A stretch of DNA of 64,000 bases from the NCBI GenBank assembly GCA_026545765.1, contig CM048844.1, positions 22,204,237-22,268,236 on the forward strand. The letters run 5' to 3'. The translations under genes were made by a program, and so were the position numbers. Source of the DNA: Plantago major. Lineage: Eukaryota; Streptophyta; Magnoliopsida; Lamiales; Plantaginaceae. A model generated the notes under the pieces. The model ran no database searches. It worked only from the letters and a program-made list of their open reading frames with translations, and had not been told where the DNA came from. Below, piece after piece: positions 59,291 to 64,000 of the stretch (positions are counted from its first letter, which is position 1; each line of letters begins with the position of its first letter).

Positions 59291-60627
59291 TCTTGACAAA
59301 TTTTTATAATCTGGTATTCTGCTAGACCATCTATATCCTATTCATAAATTGTTGACCCATTAAATGTCCTTTGTGAGTGTGTTTCTTCTAATTGTATATC
59401 TGGGGGTGTTGGTCTAGGATAAAAAATTTTATATTCTGGTTTTACAACAGGAAAAATATGATTACTATCTTCAGATTCATTATCTGAATTAGTGGCTTCT
59501 AGTGGTTTTTTTTAAAGTGTTTAATTTTTCTGTACCTAAATCTCCTAACTTAGAATTTATCTTTTGTAGTAACTCAGTTTCCGTTAACTTTGGTTTGTAC
59601 TCATTAATTTTGAAAGGAAATTTGTACATTTGTTTTTCTGGCAGACTTTGTTCTTTACTTGTAGAAGCTGCTTTTGTGTCAATTGGAGTTTTACTACCTA
59701 AATTTTTTTCTATAGCTTCTTCTATTCTCTCTAATTGTTTTCTTAGCCAATGTAAACCTATATTTGTATAATTTCTTTGCTTCATTCCTGACTCATCATC
59801 TTTAATGTTGGTGTACAGTCTATGACATCAGCGAAAACTTTTGTTCTAACAGGTTCTAAAGGAGGGAATTCATTCGAGACACTTGACCCATCTTGCTTTG
59901 TAAAATAGCTCTTCGTTTTAGATAAAACCAAAAGTTTATTATCTCCAAATTTGTTAAAGAAATAAGTAAAAAATGGTATATTTATTTGTGCAATAATCAT
60001 CAGTTCATACCATTCATTTCTTATGGTATTTCTTTATTTTTCTGAAAATGTTTCCATGAACCACTTTCTATCCTGTTTATACTTGTCACTCATAAAATCT
60101 TTTCTTAATGAAATTTTATCTATGCAAAATTCTTTTTTCAAAACATAAATGCTTGAAAGATTTGGTGAAGTTGGTCTGTTTTCTTCTTGTTGATCTAAAT
60201 CATTTATGTCATTTTGTGAAGTATAAACTGGTTGGGCTATATTTCTATGCGTCCCTACTCCTTGAAAATCATGCTTATCTTTTTCAAAAGGACTAAAGGA
60301 ATTTCTAAGGGAACTACTTCGAGATAAATAACTACTACTTTTTTGTGGGCTATAACCTCTAAATGACATAGAACTTTGTCTATTAAATCTTATACTAACC
60401 CCTCCATCTGGGTGGTCTACTATATTTTCTATTTCAGAATTTTCTATTGGTTGGGATCTTGGTATCGTTCCAGAAGGCAGTAACCAGGCTTCAGGAAGAT
60501 TAACATTTTTCCATTCTATAGTCTTAGGGACTGAAAGATTAGACTTTGACTTATTAATTTCCCAAAAAATAGTTTGTCCAGAAGGTTTTTCATAGTGTAC
60601 TGCTTTGACATTTAAACCCGTATTCAT
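59291..60627 (-). pseudogene. Pararetrovirus movement-to-coat linker remnant
   Basis: Three to four open stretches in changing frames (60,627-60,034; 60,000-59,782; 59,785-59,489) carry Ser-rich, Gln/Asn-rich and coiled-coil-like segments such as LRKQLERIEEAIEKNLG. Position and composition fit the polyprotein part between movement and coat domains. Confidence 0.5.
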
Positions 60628-60654
60628 AACTTTGTAATGTATTCTATAAAATAT

Positions 60655-61218
60655 CTAATATATATGAGAACCATGCTTCATTTTGTAATTATGAGTTTTT
60701 ACATTTAAAGTAAAAATATCTAAAATATACGGGTCACTTAAAGATATGGTAAAATTCGGATAACAATTAAAATAAATTGGTCCATTACAGAGACTTGTTT
60801 CAATTAATCCTAAAAGGGAATCTTGAAAATCAAAATGTCTAGCATCTCTAAGTGCAACAAAAATGCTAGTATCTAATCCTTCTCTTGTTAAAGGTTTAAT
60901 AGCAATTTGTACAAGACCTATATGTAAGAATTTGTATCCACTGGCTATATGCTTTCTAATTGATTTTTTAGTGAATAAATGTAAAGTTTGTTGATCACTT
61001 ACTAAAGGAAGGACTTGTTCTTCTATTTTTATAGTATAAGCCGATATAAAATCTAATAAACCTTGTTTATATATTGTACTTTTATCCACATTAGGTGGTT
61101 TCCAGTTAAGTAAATCCTTGTCTTCCCAAGTATTTTCAATTGTAGATACTATATTGTCACTAGTATCTGGTACAGATGATGAGGCAGAAGCCATATTGTT
61201 CCCAAAAAGCTTATTCAT
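60655..61218 (-). pseudogene. Pararetrovirus movement protein remnant (30K superfamily)
   Basis: An open stretch of 187 codons begins MNKLFGNNMASASSS. Past residue 40 it carries blocks typical of caulimovirid movement proteins, such as GYKFLHIGLVQIAIKPLTRE, followed by VALRDARHFDFQDSLLGLIE. It ends in a stop at 60,655, where the polyprotein would be expected to continue. Confidence 0.7.
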
Positions 61219-61365
61219 TAATCTTACTGGCTTGATTTCGTAAAAGCTAATTCAGACATCGTCTTACACACCTATCCAAGGAATTATATGCGTGTCTACC
61301 AGAATCAAAACTTACTACTAAATCAAGTTTGTTCAATTAACTAATACTCCCCCCGGGGACTTTAT

Positions 61366-61378
61366 GGCTCTGATACCA
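61366..61378 (-). promoter_or_regulatory. Primer-binding site for initiator tRNA-Met
   Basis: The minus strand reads TGGTATCAGAGCC, the standard caulimovirid primer site, between the right quasi-LTR and the movement-protein frame. Confidence 0.85.
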
Positions 61379-61384
61379 GTGTAT

Positions 61385-61673
61385 CAATGAAGAAAATAAC
61401 CAGAATTATACCTGAGATAACTCTGAACTTTAACTCTGACTTGAAAACTTGAAATTTAATCGGATTACAACTCTGACTTTAACTTTGAAATCTGATCGGA
61501 TTACAAGAATCTGAAAACTGCTAAGCTAATGTTTTTTGGATGAAATTTTTACATAAAGATAAAAGAATCTGGAAGAGTACAAAACAAAGAAGGAGCTCTT
61601 TGAATACATTTTCTTTTCTTCTCTGGTTTTTTCGTTGTGTCTTTCTTCCTTCTAATTGAAGCCTATTTGAAGG
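61385..61673 (-). repeat. Right quasi-LTR of the pararetrovirus (5' side)
   Basis: A direct repeat of 49,882-50,169. It stops abruptly against AATGCAT and a TA microsatellite, 27 nt short of where the TATA box lies in the left copy. Confidence 0.85.
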
Positions 61674-61678
61674 AATGC

Positions 61679-61696
61679 ATATATATATATATATAC

Positions 61697-61738
<42 letters not shown>
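61679..61738. repeat. (AT)n microsatellite
   Basis: AT repeats with two ATAC interruptions lie at the right boundary of the pararetrovirus. Confidence 0.95.
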
Positions 61739-61741
<3 letters not shown>

Positions 61742-61968
61742 TCAACTTTAAACCAATCAAACAATATTAAGACATCATTACACAAATCACTTCTTTATTA
61801 CACATTCTATTATAACAAACCTATAAACTCTATAATATTTTAACTCTATTCCAAACACCGTTTTCAACAATTCAACTTTAATTCAATTACTATTTATCAA
61901 CTAAATAATTTATTCTCTTAATTCACTTTTTAACTCTATACCAAACAGTCACTTTGTTTCCATTCTAA

Positions 61969-64000
61969 CTAGTACTAACCCGTGGCGTTGCCACAACATG
62001 TCTAACTTTTAATTAGAATTAAGTTTAGAGAAAAACAGATCATATAAACGAAAAGTCATACAACAAGATTTAAAGGTAGAATACATTAAATTATTTGAAA
62101 AAGGCAGTTAGTATTAAAATTAATATAATAGAATTTTGATAATTTAATGTTAGAGTTATTTAATATAATAAAACATACCTCAATACTTTCAAAACACCTC
62201 TTTGTACATGACGTTCGTCATCGTATCTGTTGGATTGCCTTAATCATCCAGTGCTAAAACCTTAAGACCTCTCCTGCTTGTGACTCTAGAAAAAGCCACA
62301 TAGAGCTGACCATGACTGAAAACAGTCTTTGGAAGATATATTCCAACCTTAGATAACGATTGTCCCTGGCTCTTGTTGATAGTCATCGCATAACAAACTG
62401 ATATAAGAAATTGCCTACGCTGAAATCAAATAGGAAATTTGGTAAGGTCAGAAGGTGTGAGTACCATCCTAGGTATAAAAACCTTCACTCCAGCGTTCTT
62501 CCTATGTATGGTCTTCACCTCATTAATAACGTGATTACCAATTAAAGTAACAATCAACCGAGTTCCATTACAAAGCTCCGAGGACGGATCAATGTTCCCA
62601 AGAAGCATTATATATAGGACAACCCACCTTAAGACGGATTATATGATTTGGTATTCCAGAAGTCCTAATAGTGTTTAGGAACTCGGCGGAATACACATCT
62701 TCTATATAGACGATATCATCTTCATCAGGGCATATGTTGTCGGAAATCATGAACTCGGTGGCATCTTCAGGTAAAAGAGACATGATATATATAGTCATTG
62801 ACTTCCTGGACTATCTCATTGGTCGGAGCAACAATAGCTCTATCCTGGACATACCGACCATCGCCAACATGGTCTAATATGCAGGGAAATGTGCTCTCAA
62901 CTATTGCAGCAATTGGTCACCAGTTGAACGACTCAAGATATCGTCAGGCAATTTAAATTTTACCTTACAATCATTATCACCACCAACTTCACCGTCTCCA
63001 ATGCTCAACAACCAATCAGAAAACTCCCTAATACTCTCAATCTCAGCATGTGAGTGGCCAGACTGGAATTTAATAAAATAAAATAAACATACTTAATATA
63101 AAAAATAATTTAGATGCATTTCAATATATAAATTGGATTCGAAAAACTATAATGAATATAAAAATGTTATGAAAATACCTGCAGGTGCATCTTCTTAGTG
63201 ATCTTCAACACACGACAGACACGAACTCCAAAACTTCTTCGATGAGCAGAGAGATGCATGGACTATGTCATGCCTGCTACCCTTAGGTATGACTGGCAGT
63301 ATCTGTCTGAAATCCCAGAAAAAACGACAACAAATCCACCAAATGGATTGTTCGATTCTCTACCATGTTGACCTCTCATTATGTCCTTTAGACTATGATC
63401 AAGAGCCTCAAAACAAAACTTATTGGTCATGGGCGCCCCATCCCAAATTATTAACTTTGTATTCTTCAAGAGTCATGTAAGATCGTTGCCGGGGGTTATC
63501 CTCCTGCACGTAGTAGTTTCATCGACCTGCAAAGGAAGAATTTAGAGTGTACAGTTTGACCACCAAGAAGAAATAGAGAAGCTATACGACTATACCATTT
63601 GATGCAACTGGGAGAACAATATCACGTCTACCACGTAATGCAGAGCACAATGTATTCCACAAAAATGTCTTTCCAGTGCCACCATAACCATAGAGAAACA
63701 AAACTCCACCAATACCAAAATCGACTGCATCCATAATAGTATGGTACACAGTCCTCTGCTCATCGGTGAGAGACAGATACAAACGGCTGTGCTGCTCAAT
63801 CATATGATCAACAATTTATGACATTTCTTCAAGTATCAAATTATTCATCCAATTTTATATGACTACAGTGTCGGGCATGGGCATACCTTCAATTGACTCA
63901 AGTTGAACCCATTCCTAGAAAGGAACTCTTCAATCTCAGCAAGAGCAAAATTCCTCAATTGTTCTTCATTTAGCTCGAGCCCTAAATTGAAATTTTGAGA
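61969..64000 (-). mobile_element. Helitron, 3' part; runs off the right edge
   Basis: The minus-strand 3' end has a hairpin GTGGC-AAC-GCCAC (plus 61,982-61,994), then GGGTTAGTACTAG and T, with the last base at 61,969. Inside lies a minus-strand PIF1-like helicase whose C-terminus faces this end, as expected for RepHel. The Rep domain would lie beyond 64,000. Confidence 0.75.
62220..64000 (-). pseudogene. Helitron PIF1-like helicase, broken and partial
   Basis: From the right edge leftwards: LELNEEQLRNFALAEIEEFL near 63,940; SLTDEQRTVYHTIMDAV; the Walker A GYGGTGKTFLWNTL near 63,670; RRDIVLPVASNGI; and a Walker-B-like LIIWDGAPMTNKFCFEALD near 63,440, with Gly where Glu is usual. Then come NPFGGFVVVFSG, GIPNHIIRLKVGCPI near 62,640, and LCNGTRLIVTLIGNHVINEV, KVFIPRMVLTPSDLTKFP to 62,426. 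The MTINKSQGQ and SRVTSR C-terminal blocks lie at 62,400-62,270. Frameshifts occur near 63,310 and 62,600. Confidence 0.75.

Larger units (their letters stand above)
49753..61673 (-). mobile_element. Endogenous pararetrovirus (Caulimoviridae; Florendovirus/Petuvirus-like)
   Basis: This is an old, near-unit-length viral insertion read on the minus strand. From right to left it has a quasi-LTR (61,673-61,385), tRNA-Met primer site, movement protein, a long linker and coat region with zinc knuckle, aspartic protease, RT/RNase H, a second ORF, a promoter region with TATA box and a second quasi-LTR (50,169-49,882). Subtracting the nested solo LTR (about 1.9 kb) and the nested inverted-repeat element (about 2.2 kb) leaves roughly 7.5 kb, in the size range I recall for florendoviruses. 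A separate ORF2 after RT favours Florendovirus over Petuvirus. Stops and frameshifts throughout, plus two insertions, make it non-functional. Confidence 0.8.

Noticed and set aside
61637..61843. Open frame with Tyr/Ile repeats near 61.7 kb
   Set aside because: It translates an AT microsatellite and is not coding.

Overview
The window is plant nuclear DNA, almost certainly from a core eudicot. Its genes are intron-rich with GT-AG splice sites, and it carries plant-specific families (GA 20-oxidase, GT47 arabinosyltransferase, KUP/HAK transporter). Between the genes lie plant repeats: Tat-type Ty3/Gypsy, L1-type LINEs, Helitrons, Stowaway and Tourist MITEs, a tRNA-derived SINE and an endogenous pararetrovirus. 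The Tourist-like MITEs, with inner GAACTGAACTGAA runs, remind me of Caryophyllales/Amaranthaceae sequence, but that is only an impression. I saw no bacterial, organellar, rRNA, tRNA or CRISPR features.

Gene-bearing left half (about 0.9-27.8 kb). Five host genes look intact. They are a HINT2-like histidine-triad protein (+, six exons, 186 aa), an ARAD1/2-like GT47 arabinosyltransferase (-, four exons, 441 aa), a gibberellin 20-oxidase (-, three exons, 372 aa), a six-span membrane protein of the At1g31130/At4g19950/At5g44860 family (+, one exon, 318 aa) and a KUP10/11-like potassium transporter (+, eight exons, 787 aa). From memory, four of these five lie close together in duplicated Arabidopsis blocks (At1g31120-31160, At2g35060-35100, At5g44860-44930). 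The left half therefore looks like a conserved ancestral block with a GA20ox locus and transposons between its members.

Repeats among the genes (9.6-22 kb). A truncated LINE, two head-to-head Helitron helicase remnants, Helitron 3' ends, a SINE with a 16-bp target duplication, two Stowaway-like MITEs and two 113-bp Tourist-like MITEs fill the intergenic DNA.

Right half (28-64 kb) is mainly mobile DNA. In order it holds a minus-strand L1-type LINE (28.0-30.9 kb), a 1,862-bp solo LTR with TSD TGTAC (31.2-33.1 kb), LINE and Helitron scraps, a poorly defined possibly spliced minus-strand locus (36.0-37.5 kb), and a decayed Tat-lineage Gypsy element with a 902-bp 5' LTR but no recognisable 3' LTR (39.9-47.9 kb). 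A broken F-box-like gene follows (48.1-48.9 kb).

An endogenous Florendovirus/Petuvirus-like pararetrovirus in minus orientation spans about 49.75-61.67 kb. It has quasi-LTRs, a tRNA-Met primer site, and movement, coat, protease, RT/RNase H and ORF2 regions, all interrupted by stops and frameshifts. A solo LTR (TSD AAGAT) and a 2.2-kb terminal-inverted-repeat element carrying a minisatellite are nested in it. The window ends inside a minus-strand Helitron whose 3' end is at 61,969.

I found no clearly new biological system. The best leads are the pararetrovirus end structure, which begins near its predicted transcription start, the conserved gene block, the in-frame 99-nt KUP intron and the family of Helitron termini.
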